This document shows, in pieces, positions 47,520 to 58,788 of a DNA stretch of 64,000 nt; position 1 is the first letter of the stretch, and every line of letters starts with the position of its first letter. The stretch is from Filosporella fistucella (lineage: Eukaryota; Ascomycota; Leotiomycetes; Helotiales): NCBI GenBank assembly GCA_030077755.1, contig JAQJZZ010000008.1:4030001-4094000 (forward strand), given 5' to 3'. The position numbers and the translations under genes are program-made. The notes beneath the pieces were generated by a model, which was given only the letters and a program-made list of their open reading frames with translations, was not told the origin of the DNA and made no database searches.

Positions 47520-50500
47520 ATGTATGGCGGTACAATAATCTGGCATTAGCGATGGCGTTTGGGGTCGATACCACATTTTGAAGCACCGAATATATGCAAT
47601 TCGCAAGCATTTACAATGATTGTGGCTACCTATATGACTAGTGTCTGATCATCGTCTCATGGGCTTGAATATTTGCCAACCACAGCTATTCTTGTTACCC
47701 TAGCTTTGCAGGCGGATCAAGACCATAATTCCTGACTCGACACAGCTTCAAGATAAGTCACGTTGAGTACCAGAAAGACAACCATGAACATCAATTGTTG
47801 AAAAATTGTGTAAATCCAAAAGGCTGACGCTTCCTCACGGTGACGTGAAAGCGTAACAATGGAGCCTGCTTCTTCAGGAGGAGGCCGTTTCATGATGAAT
47901 GGGTTGCAGCAAACACTCTGCATTATGTACGAATGCATTATCCATATTCACAGGGCTCGAGCTAGCCGTCTTGTTCAACGCAGCAAGCGCAATATTGTCC
48001 ACATTTCAACACACCTCCTCTTCTTTCGAATATATTTGCTCTTTCCTGCCCATCTCGCTATATCATCAGCTGTTATCTCACCAAGCTATTCTTTGATCTA
48101 CCTCAATCACAGTTCCAATCCAGTTCAAGCTTAGCAGCTCAAATCCCGGCAAAATCTGCTGCCCATCACATTTCAATTACTCAACACTTGATCAGCTCTA
48201 ATCGTATCCCTTATTCACAATCTATTCTCCACTCTAAGTAGACGATTTTTTTTGTAGATGGACATACACAGATAATGTTAGGGGCAACGTATTCTTCAAT
48301 GGTATCAGCAATAACCCCAGTACTGAGCCTTCGTGGAGGTGGGTCGAATACAGACTGGGAAAGGCCACGGAGGGATGTCATCACAGTAAGAAGGGGTGCT
48401 ATATCTAAGCTTGATTGTTCGAGTGTTTGAGATGGACTTACCTTCCTTGTGGTGCAAAAGTGTCAAGACAATTGGGAATGCAAAGCAAAGAAGAGAGACT
48501 ACGAATTAAGTCTTGTGAACTTTTCCTGGAACTTAGACATGTGACAAGTTTCAGAATTGGAAAACTTGATTTGCAATTCTCCATTTATAAAGACAAAGTA
48601 TTGTGTTTGCTCTCTGCTGTTCATGAGTTGGCCGCAGAGGGAAGGGTTTTTGGGGTTTTATGTTGGGAATGAGCGGGAGAGGGAGGGGCAGAGAGAGGAA
48701 AGAAGAAACGCAGATAGGGAGGGAGAGGGGGAGAATAGATGAGGGGCATGATAGGCAGAGAGGCAGGAGGTGGGCGTAGAGATCCTGGAGTATATCTGCT
48801 CTTAGGGTACGAATCTTGGGTATGGCCATCCCAAAAACTCAAGATGAAAGCTGGAGATTGATGGGGGGAGAGAGCAATCGACAGATCTCAAGAGAGCGAG
48901 CCAACTTGGTAAATTAGGTGTGAATGGGTTTCACTTGATGTCCTTTACGCTCACACGGAGGCTCTTCATGATATTGATGCGCCGAAGTCAAATACCATAA
49001 TACACAAGCAGTGACAACTCAACAGACTGCTCAGCTGTTAGGGCAAAAGTCAAGAGAATGATGATTTTGCAGTAGACTACTACCGACTCACCTCACTCAC
49101 CGAGCAGATGATTCTATACCATACTTTCCGCGGGGAGAATAGAGAATGTACGGACTCGCTGAGAAGGGAAAAGAGCAATAGTCGTCACACGATGAGAGCT
49201 GAGACTGGACAAACCAATGTCTGATATTTTGAAATCGTGGCATAAGCAACATGAGTGTATGACCACTATAAGGCTTGAGAAGGACCTTCCTGTCAACCAA
49301 GCATATTCATCAAAGACATCTCATCCACTTTCCTTCCAACATGCGATTGTACCTGCAATTCCTCAATCCAAAAATTCTGTCCGTTCGAATACAGTACCTA
49401 CATAACATTCCCACTCACAATCCGGAACCAACAATCCGATCAAACCCTCAGTTCCCACAAATCAGCAGATTTACCACTCTCCCGGCGTGGGGTACCTAGT
49501 TTCAAAATAGCTATTCATGTACACCGTACCTCTGCATTCGTATCATCAAGTACATACAGGGAATAATATATATCAAGTGACACAATTTCAGTACTTAGGA
49601 ACGCACACCCGAAATCCAGGTACATATTTGGGGGGTGAGCCAGAATTTTGAAAGTGTGGTTTGCGAGTAGGAGGACCTGCTTTGTGAAGGCTGGATGGGA
49701 GGGGATGCGGTTTGCGATTGGATGGTTGTTACCATGGCTGTGGGAGAGAGGATGGGAAGGGTCGGGATGAGGATGTGGATGGAGGAAGGATTGAGGAGAT
49801 TTCAGAGGAGAGGAGAGATAGGAAAGTATGTAGAGTTTGTGATGATGAGGGAATAGGGGACAACTTTTGGATAAGAAGAGGATTTCTCTTTCTCTGCTCT
49901 GGAGGAGGAGAGAATGTAGTAAACAGAATTACGATGAGGTTCAAAATGGAAGCAGGCACTGTACACAATCACATGATGCCCCTATTTACCCTCCCGACAC
50001 CACCACTTCAACCTCCCCACAACATCACACAAACACAACACAACACCTCCTTTCCTCAACACCATCATCTTCCCCAACTCTTACGCCCGTAACTTCTTAG
50101 CTCGTACTCGCTCCCTCCTCTCCCCAACCGAAGCACCAACTAACCCCTATCAAACCTCAATAATTCCTCTTGCACACACCCTCTCAAGCATATTTCAATC
50201 ATTCAGGCACCGATTCGCACGCCTCCCCTCGCCGTCTCCGGCAGCGCCTTTCAAAAACGTGGCGACGGGCCTGCACTGGCTGATAAGACGCCACTTATGG
50301 CTGCAGTGCAAGATTTGCTTTTTTGTTCTTTCGGCAGGCTCCTTGGCCTTAGTGAGGGAGGGGAGGGGGGGTGCTAGACTGGTTGTGGACGTTTTCTTTC
50401 GGCTTGTCTTCCGATGGGGAAGGAGGGCCGAGGCGGGAGGAGGGATCGATGGCGTCTGGGTTTTTGGAGTGGAAGTTTTGGAGAGTGAGTGGAGAGATGA

Positions 50501-52929
50501 AAGGGAAGGAGATGTTATGCAGGGTTAGTGTACAAGTATACTTGTCCCTTGTACCTCGTACTTATGCAGGAATTATGCATTGGACATGGATCATGATAGG
50601 GAGAATGGAGATTTTGGGGGGGTTGAGTTTGAAGGAGATTCTTACCTCTCTTCCAGACGGAAGAAAGAAAGTAAAAAGTCAGCCGCTGTGAGCCGCGATA
50701 CGGAAGTTGCACGGTGGACTGAATCGTGGTCACACCGTCTTTCACCTCAACTCTTATTTCCAACATCTCGACTCTTAGACTCACACGAAAGGTTCATCCT
50801 AGCGAACGACGGCGGCAGAGCGTAAATCACTTAGCGATCCGTTTGCTTAAGCGGGGCAAAAACTCATCATGGATCGTGTTTGTATTTGAGTTTAAACCCA
50901 GCTCGTTGCTCAACAGGCGAGCAAAGCGGCCCGCAGGACGCGATTCAAATGTTTGATCTTGGCTAGAAGCATTCGAGAAAAGCTTTCCCTGTTCACAAAG
51001 CAAGGAGACAGGCTGGACAGGGCAGGCGAAAGGCGAAGAAGACTCAGAAGAGAGAGAGAAAAGAAACTCAGGGGCCGAACCGAGGCTAACGGGCCTAATT
51101 GGCATGTCCGATGTCTCCATTCCTGGCTCACCTCATCTACAAAGAGGTGGAACTCCCTGCTACATGCAATCCTGAGAGGACGAGAATGGAGATGCGACTT
51201 CGGCAATTGATGAAATCATTCCGCGTACCTGGACCTGGATAAATGAAAGATATGTCCGAGTGTGGGAATTATATAGTGATTTTCATGCACAATCCAGAGA
51301 GGTGGGGGTTATGGGAAGGATGGTCCATCTGGTTAAATCCAACTTTTTGGTGCTATCCAGGTGCACGAGATCAGTAATCGATGAGCCTGAATGAATCGCA
51401 GATCTACCGTCGTATCTACTGGTGGATCAAAGAATGGTCAGATGGGTTTCGGGATGGCTGAATTGTTGACGTCTTCGACGCTTGGAATCAATCGTGAAAA
51501 AGAGTTAGTGCAAGATATTTGGCACTGGTGGAGTTTTGACCTGTGCACTAATGCAGGGCAGAAACGTACTCACCTCTCTAGTCAACAGGAGACCTATTTG
51601 AGTGGATAAGTATCAGAAATGAGGTGGGGAGAAAGTGATAGGATAAGCTACGAGGGGAAATCCAGGTGGCGATGGTGAGAGATAATGATTTGAGATGTGT
51701 TGAGGGAGCAGATTTTAAAACAAAAGGGCGGTGGGAAGGAACATGCAAAAGAAATATTGGTGGTCTGATTTATGCCGGGAAACTTTGAAGAGATCGAAGA
51801 CAGACAAGACATGCAAGAACCAGAAAGGGAACATTGCCAATTGAACAATCACATTTTTTTGGACGGAGTATAGAATGAATTACGAAACGAGTCGGCCGCG
51901 AATGAAGTAAACGGCTTACCAGACTTGACCATGGTCATATAGGGTTTTGCATAATGACTTTATCTTACCTGCATTTGCAGGTGCATACTTCGTACATCGA
52001 CTTGCATCGAACGTGGTGCAAGAGTAAGTGGAAGCGCAGCCCCCTTCCGTTCCCCTCGATCCAAAGAACCCACGCAGTAGACCCGTACTCCGTATGCACA
52101 TGTTCGAAGTCTGTATCTGAGACTCGTGCGACCGTACTCAGTCCAATTGTGATGGCTTCCAAATCTCCATCTGAGCACTTCCATTCGCAATCCTTTCTAC
52201 AATCTGCAATCCCCAAGCCAATCTAACCCCACCTCCACTCCTTCAACAAAGCCAATCGACTCATGTTGCCACACCCAGCAACCAGAGAACGGTTCCCTTC
52301 GGTCATACCCATCCCCATCTTACCCACGGCCACGGCCAAGGGCATGCGTGAAGCGCATAAAGAATAATAAAATTCTCGTCTCCTCTCAGTTAGTACAACT
52401 ACGACTTCAAGTTAGTCGCCGCAGAAAATATTTTAATATTAATTCTCCTCACCTCCTGGCTTGCTCGGTAGGTGGTTGCCAGAGCCGGCCAGCAAACGGC
52501 GCTTTGGGTTAGAGCCTTGCTAATGCGGGTTATTAGCACCCATACCATTTCCAGCTTGCGACAAACGACGGCCTCAACTCTATCCCATTTCGATTCTTCC
52601 CTTCTCTCAAGCAAACTTTTACTCTACTTATTTGAATCCGTACCGCTGAGGAGGATACCTGTTTGGATATTATGTTTCAATAATCCACGTCCGCTCCTTC
52701 AGTTCATTGTGTTCGCGCTGCCGAGCACTTCCTGTCTTTACGAGACATTCTGATTGCGCGCAAACGAATTGGTCAAGATGATTGTGATGGAAGGAATGAT
52801 GCTGGTTCCGCCGGAGCGCGGGACCATCATAGGCAGGGCACTTTGGAAGGTTGGTTGGAATGAAATGTTTGGTTCGGAGAATTTATCTGATGTCTATAGC
52901 CTCGATATGTCGTCCTTGGTACAGGCTCA
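47520..52929. other. Long interval without a recognisable gene
   Basis: About 5.4 kb without a supportable gene. It has polypyrimidine tracts (for example 49980-50130) and purine-rich tracts (48680-48740, 49740-49830), which may belong to long leaders. A perfect 14-bp palindrome lies at 50532-50545. Part of it must be promoter and leader for the gene starting at 52930. Confidence 0.45.
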
Positions 52930-54713
52930 ATGTTGAAAACGCAGAACGATCTGCTACCACAACCCGATAATGGGAAAGGCTCTGCGCGCGGGAAGGGATT
53001 GAAATCGACTTCTTCGAAACCCAGTCTTGTCGATGTCACACAATCAGAGTCGCAGAAAGGAGGACTGTATGTAACGATATATAAGCAAAAGGTGCGATTT
53101 AATGCAGAGGTCTGGAAATTGTCTAATTTGAGTAGGGAGATTGGGAGTTCATAGCACAATACCCGGTGACGGCCTTCAAGACCTGCGAAGTGCGACCTAT
53201 TCAGCATCGCAAATCGAGTAATTCCCAAGTTACATTGATGCTCGAATTGAAGCCAGACTCAATCTCGGAGAAACAACGAAAACGGAGATCGAGTCGAACA
53301 GGAGGGCTTACATCAAAGGATGCATGGGCAAATGTCCTTCTTTTTCGAGGGGTTCCGGATGAACGCCACAATATATACGATTGGCAGCTTACTGTGAAGC
53401 CATTGCTGACAGCAGAAGAGCTAGATGATGGTCCTCTCAGCCCTCTCAGCCCTGCCTTCAATTTTACGAACCCATTTACCAATCGCGATGTTCGAACTTC
53501 GTCGGGATCAAGACCAGAATTGGTGAATAGGTCGTCCTCGCATCAGAATTCGTACCCACATGCACCTCCACCAAGAGAACGACCGACTGGAGTTATTTCT
53601 CCGTCGCCGAGTCTGAGATCGAGAAGATCCGATTTATCATCTCAAGCCAGCTCCATGCATCCACCTATGGGATATACAGCGCATAACCAAAATTACACAA
53701 CGACATTACCATCCGACCTACCTTCGCCAGCATCGACAGCCGGATATGAACCACAATTTATTGAAGGGTGGACATCAGCTCAAGGAAGATCATCATCATT
53801 GTCGTTTCACACCAGAGGCAGTAATAGCATAGCATCAGCAGTTGCACCGATTGGAACAGTTGCATCGACTCCACCAGGACCACGAGAAACGATCTTGGAT
53901 CGAGCCTTTCAAATGCGTTGTATTCCAGGCAGTGATCGAATGCTAGACACTCAAGAGGAGAAAATTAGCAGTATTGCTCGCTTCGAAGCATTAATGCGAG
54001 AGGTAGACGAGCGAAAGCAAGCCAAAGCGCTCGCCAAGTCGCCTACAAAGGAGAAATCGACTTGGGATTTAGACGAGGAGTCAGAAGAGTCATCTTCTGG
54101 TGAACCGGAAGCAGATGATGATGACTTGGCTATGTCAGATGATGATGTTGCGATGCCAACACCAGCTCAAAGAGCATTGGATTATATATCTGGTCGTCGT
54201 ACGCCCGCCCCTTCCAGCAGACCTCTTTCTCCTGCTCCACGCACTCCACCAATTCCATTCTTGAACTCTCAGGCCATGTCCGCTTTCCACGGGCAATCTT
54301 CAAATAGTGGACTGCGACCTCGAACTGGTACGACTGGACCAGGTCAAAAGCGTACCAGCAGACCTAATTCTCTCGCTCTCCCATCCCGCTCAATATCCAC
54401 AAGCACAATTCCGAGTCTCAAAGACACAAGTAACAATAATCTTAGAGCTACAGACAGAAAAGAAAAAAGAAGAAGCAGCACCAGCGTGAAACGTCTCTCT
54501 TTCACCGAATTTGCGAAAAGATTAAGCTCAACAAGCAGCTTACTCCTCGTTCAAACGAACGCTAGTTCCGGGAGCGGAAGACCTAGCAGTGAGTACACCG
54601 AGGAGCCATCTGGGCTCCGCGGTGGAGCCGGTAGTACAGGTGATGTACGAGATAAGCGATGTGGATGGAGAGGCAGTGTCGGTGTTTTTGGAGGTGAAGG
54701 AGGATTCTTGTAA
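52930..54713 (+). CDS. Ser/Pro-rich protein of unknown function with apparent one-base frameshift
   Basis: The gene starts at ATG 52930 (MLKTQNDLLPQPDNGKGSAR). A folded-looking block (GLYVTIYKQKVRFNAEVWKL, SNLSREIG) is cut by a TAG at 53152. In the next frame the protein-like reading resumes at once: EFIAQYPVTAFKTCEVRPIQ and then HRKSSNSQVTLMLELKPDS. No intron can bridge the two in phase, so a one-base loss in the G run near 53140-53146 is the simplest reading; sequencing error is possible. The resumed frame runs to a stop at 54711-54713. Its middle and end are disordered: Ser/Pro-rich, one helical acidic stretch (EEKISSIARFEALMREVDER), DEESEESSSGEPEADDDD, and a basic block RKEKRRSSTSVKRLSFTEF. 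Repeated S-P and R-x-x-S sites suggest a kinase-regulated protein. No family name assigned. Confidence 0.7.
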
Positions 54714-57700
54714 GAGTGCAAGGGAGTAAGAATATGATAGATGACCTTGTAATGATTTGGGATACCCTTTTCCCTGAGAGGGAAATGGAGTTTTGGGATC
54801 TGGATGGGAGGGCATTGCTTGGAGTTGGATACCAGTGTGATTGTGTTTTTTATATTCATATGCAGAGGGGGATTTAGGGGGTTGAGGGAGATGAGACGTT
54901 GTGCATAGGTAGCTTCTGAAGCATGCTTAGATTTGGGGGAGGTGGATGATTAATCTATATGCTCTACTCACTTGCTTTTATTTTCATCTTTGGGCTTGAT
55001 GGCGCTGTGCTGCGCATTTCGTTGCTTCAAATTCTATGTAAGATTGGAAGTTTCCAACGACCATCTTTGATCTTCTATACTATACTTCTCATCTCCTCAA
55101 TGCTTGTAGGGCTATGATTGGAGAGGGTAGGGGAGTAAGGGAGGATGAGAGGGGGAGAAGTTTCGTTTTGCGCGTAAGTTTGGTTTTAACTTTCGGATCC
55201 AGAAACTTTGCTTTACCCTTGTTTAGTGAACCAATATTCTCTAGCATAAGGTGTTCCTTGGCTTCTAAAGGGGTAGTAGAGGGGTAAAATTACTTCGTAA
55301 GCAAGAAAGGTGTAAAGCTGTCAAGACAACTTAACGCCAAGGATAATACAGATTTGTGAGGGATGCTTGGCGTCTTTGGGCTTTTCTGAGTATAATTTCT
55401 TACATAAATAGTCTTTCTTATCTATTGGATATGATAAATATATTATAGTGTTAAGTCAGGCGAAGGCAGAGCACCTGGAGCTTCGAGATTGAAAAGGAAA
55501 ATGTTGATAGCAGCTAAAACCAGTCGAATCTGACGACGACAACAGAAACCTGACAGTCGTCCAAGTTGACGACAGTTGATCCTCTTCTGTTCATTACATA
55601 AAAGTCCTAGCTCCCAAAGGAAAATATTGACAGCAGGTCTATCGATTTCTGAGGACAATGGAACAGAACGATTATCGAAGCCGACGACAGTTTTCCTCTT
55701 CCTTTCATCTCTTAGATAACAACAAAACATCTACCTCCACACAAGGACGGTTCATTACCAACCCTCTATATACCTTGACTATTCTTGGACCTGCTTTCTA
55801 AACAGGTACGCATTGTGGATGTCAAAGATGGTTACTACAAGGTTTCCCTCCGTCGTTCCTTGTAATAAGATCCTACTGCATCCCTCCCTACGAGGCCGCG
55901 AGGCCACGACGTTATATACTTCATTCGGGAAAACTATAATCCATTGAGTAGGTGAATTACTTATTCTATTTGCGTACGATTTGGAAAGTATTTCGATTAT
56001 GTTTCAAGACCATTCTTTCTCAAATTCGTGCTTATCAATCAATTAATCAAATTATGCAGTTGGAATTCGGGAAAGAAGGGGTAATTTAGCGTGGAAATCT
56101 AGTCGATAAATTCTGCTTTTTGATTAGGTAGGTAGATGGTTATGGACACTACCAGGAATTGATGACGGTGATAGAGTGTTTGTGTCTTTTGTCTATTTAG
56201 GCGTTTACCCATATGCGTAAACAAGGGATTTTTGTACTTGCGGGTATGAACATAAGGGCTGAGTGGCATTAATAACTTTGATATTAGAGTCGGCTATCAA
56301 AACTGGCGACAGTTTTTAAAGCTGGCGATAGTTGAGTCGACGACAACAGTTGCTAAGGTTGACGGCAGCAGCAAAGTTCCTTACCGCATTGTCTTCGTCC
56401 ATTTTATTTGGAGGCTCTATAGTCTATAATATCCATTATCTAGATACAATAATAGTTCATACTTTCATAAAGATGAAGTAAGAGGAGAATACTTCAGGTT
56501 ATAGACGCTACTTCTGGACAAACAGGAGCCATCGGGCATTGTGATCTGGGAAGCGAGTTGAAAGCTAGAGATCGTAGGACGTGGTATATATATATACTCT
56601 TTCATTCCTTCCTTTTCCAGCCAATTTGATACGTACGGGTCCCATAATGTGAGAGGTTACTTGTCATTATAAAATGATCCTGCGCGAGACACGGGCCCAA
56701 AAGTACAGAAGTAGCAAGGGTGATGATGGATATGATGGCGAAACTGTAGATATTTGGAGAATAGGCTAGGAAGGACTAAGGTTCACAAGACCCAGAGAGA
56801 TCGTTTGATCTGATTGTCCGTGGAGCGTCTAATTCAGATGATGCCTGGCGGGTATGAACTTCAGATCGTGCAAGTAGCTAGGAAGCTAAGAATGAGGGCG
56901 AATTGAGCTGCTGTTGGTGATGGAAAGGATTTCAGCGACGTCGATGAGGGTGTTTATCAAAACGGGCGAAGTGTGTTACCCTCAATTCATCCTATCTTCT
57001 TCCACGATGAGCTCTTTACCTCTACAGGTAGAATTGACTGCCCCATATATCTGATAGAAATATTCTATTTCCAAGGCAGCAGGTGATCCTCTGCCTGGCA
57101 TTGCATCCTTCAACTGCTGTCTTTCTGCATACTTCCACCAAATACCCTAGCAAAGTTTCTCTGCTTTATCTTGAATACTCAGCACGCTAGTTTAGCTCGC
57201 TATGAAACATTGAGACAACTTAATTGGAGTTGAAGATCGGAGGTAACGAGGAGATAGAGCGGCTCTTCTTAGTGACATAGGACTTTCGCGATAGTGTTGC
57301 GTAGAATTTCAGAGGGTAGAGATCAGAGATTGAAGTTGACCGTAATCAATAAGACGGGTCTATTCTGCTTCTATGACTTGGTAGCGCAGTATATTATTGG
57401 AGAACTGTTGCATGAAATGGTATAGAATAAATTTCAAATGTTATAGTTCGGGAGTTTTGAGAGCATAGAGTCACTAATGGTATGGGAACTTTCATAGCAG
57501 CATTGCGTAGATCGTCGAAGTTTGGAGTTCGGCGGTTTCGAAGGAAGGGTTTTACTCTACTTTGTGACGTAGGATATTATTAGGAAGTCGTTAGGCGACT
57601 TGATAACAATTGGAGTTAGCCATTTTGTTTTTCTTCTAGTATTTTATACCTAAGCTTTTCCACCAATAACTTCACCTTTCTCCAATCTCTCTAGTGCAGT

Positions 57701-57822
57701 TTCCTCTTTACAAGATGCTGTGAAACACCTGTGTTTCTCTTCCTCTCATCTTCTTCGATCTCATTCAAGGAATAGAAATCCGGAGGAGTCGGATGCATCG
57801 CATCGAATTTTGTCTGACTATC
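54714..57822. other. Non-coding interval with decayed duplications
   Basis: No gene seen in about 3.1 kb. It contains a diverged duplication at 55493/55616 with repeated GACGACAGTT words (more near 56300-56372), and a second diverged duplication between 57180 and 57620. Confidence 0.45.
55493..55735. repeat. Diverged tandem duplication of about 123 bp
   Basis: AAAGGAAAATGTTGATAGCAG at 55493 matches AAAGGAAAATATTGACAGCAG at 55616, and GTTGACGACAGTTGATCCTC near 55565 matches GCCGACGACAGTTTTCCTC near 55680, in the same order and offset. No coding signature. Confidence 0.6.
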
Positions 57823-58164
57823 CTACGGCAACTCCCTCCTAAATTGTCTATCTCTAAGCCACACACGTAGTAAATGACGAGGGGCAGAGGAAGATTCCGT
57901 GTAACCACGTCTGGCATGTTGGTGATGGAGATTGTTGACCCATTCGATATCACCTGGCTGGAGAGCAGTTGAGACACTGTATTTTTCAGCAATCTTTTGG
58001 AAGCCTCCGAAGGCTTCGCGTTCTTCGAAAGTAAGTGGTGGGTATTCTTGGTCTGGATCAAATCTCTCAAACGCTACTCGGTAGCCCAGATAAGTGTGTA
58101 AGTTAACTTCACCAGCACACTCTTTCCCATAGCAGCACGGCTTTCTAACATCGTCGTCAAGCAT
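57823..58164 (-). pseudogene. Remnant of a TauD/TfdA-type dioxygenase (C-terminal part)
   Basis: The family comprises Fe(II)/2-oxoglutarate dioxygenases, including taurine dioxygenase. Only the C-terminal region remains: FEEREAFGGFQKIAEKYSVS, then GDIEWVNNLHHQHARRGYTE with the distal His of the iron site (second HxH-like element), followed by APRHLLRVWLRD with the Arg that binds 2-oxoglutarate. The N-terminal half with the H-x-D motif is absent; at 58164 the sequence turns directly into an unrelated transporter fragment on the other strand. The stop at 57823-57825 is early, and the same frame continues DSQTKFDAMHPTPPDFYSL beyond it, so it may be a nonsense mutation. Clearly non-functional as an enzyme. 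Confidence 0.7.
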
Positions 58165-58715
58165 ACCAACCGGCGCCTACGCAATTGGCTTCGTTTCCAC
58201 CATTCTCTTCGGTATCATCTCCGGTCGTCTCCGGTCGTCTCCGCCAACGTCCCTCCATCGCTCTTATCATCACTATAATTAACATCATCTCCTCCCTTGT
58301 CCTAACAACTCACCCCTCCATTCCCGGAATATTCTTCGGCTGTTTCTCAAATGCCGCTACCTATGCATACGGACCTATCATGATCTCTTGGTTAAATGAG
58401 TATTTTACTGCTCTTCCAGATGAGGGAGCACTGATTCTGGGAGTCGCACAAACAATTGGAGCTACGTTCAATGCGTGGTTGCCTCTGTTGATCTTCAATA
58501 CCGGGTCACAGGCTCCATAATTTAGGGTGGGCTTTATCGTGGTCATTATTGTGGTCTTTGCGCAGGCGCTCGGTATTGCAGTTATGTAGTGGTTGAGTAA
58601 GAAGTCAGCCTTGGGAGTGGAGATTCGGAGTGGTCTCGAAGAACAGGAGGATTCAGAGCGAGAACAATCGGAGCGGCGAAGGGGCTGCCCAGGGTTATTA
58701 AAACCCGTGTTGAAA
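58163..58715 (+). pseudogene. Remnant of an MFS anion/vitamin-type transporter (Dal5-like, C-terminal part)
   Basis: The remaining part covers the last five or so membrane spans of an allantoate/pantothenate-type permease: TGAYAIGFVSTILFGIISGR, then QRPSIALIITIINIISS, FSNAATYAYGPIMISWLNEY, DEGALILGVAQTIGATFNAW and LLIFNTGSQAP. Two frames are needed because the 10-bp word CCGGTCGTCT is duplicated near 58223-58242. Past SQAP the same frame meets TAA (about 58518), continues FRVGFIVVIIVVFAQALGIA, meets TAG (about 58587), then a hydrophilic tail. The N-terminal half is missing. Three independent lesions make this a pseudogene. Confidence 0.8.
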
Positions 58716-58788
58716 ATCTTCTATTCTAGAATCGACATGGATTATGTGAAAATCGTTAAATAGAACAATTCTTAGCGCAACCTTATTC

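Noticed and set aside
52930..54713. Intron spanning the frame change near 53150
   Set aside because: The GTAGGG donor at 53131 with the acceptor before 53211 joins in the wrong phase, and shorter options are below 35 nt.
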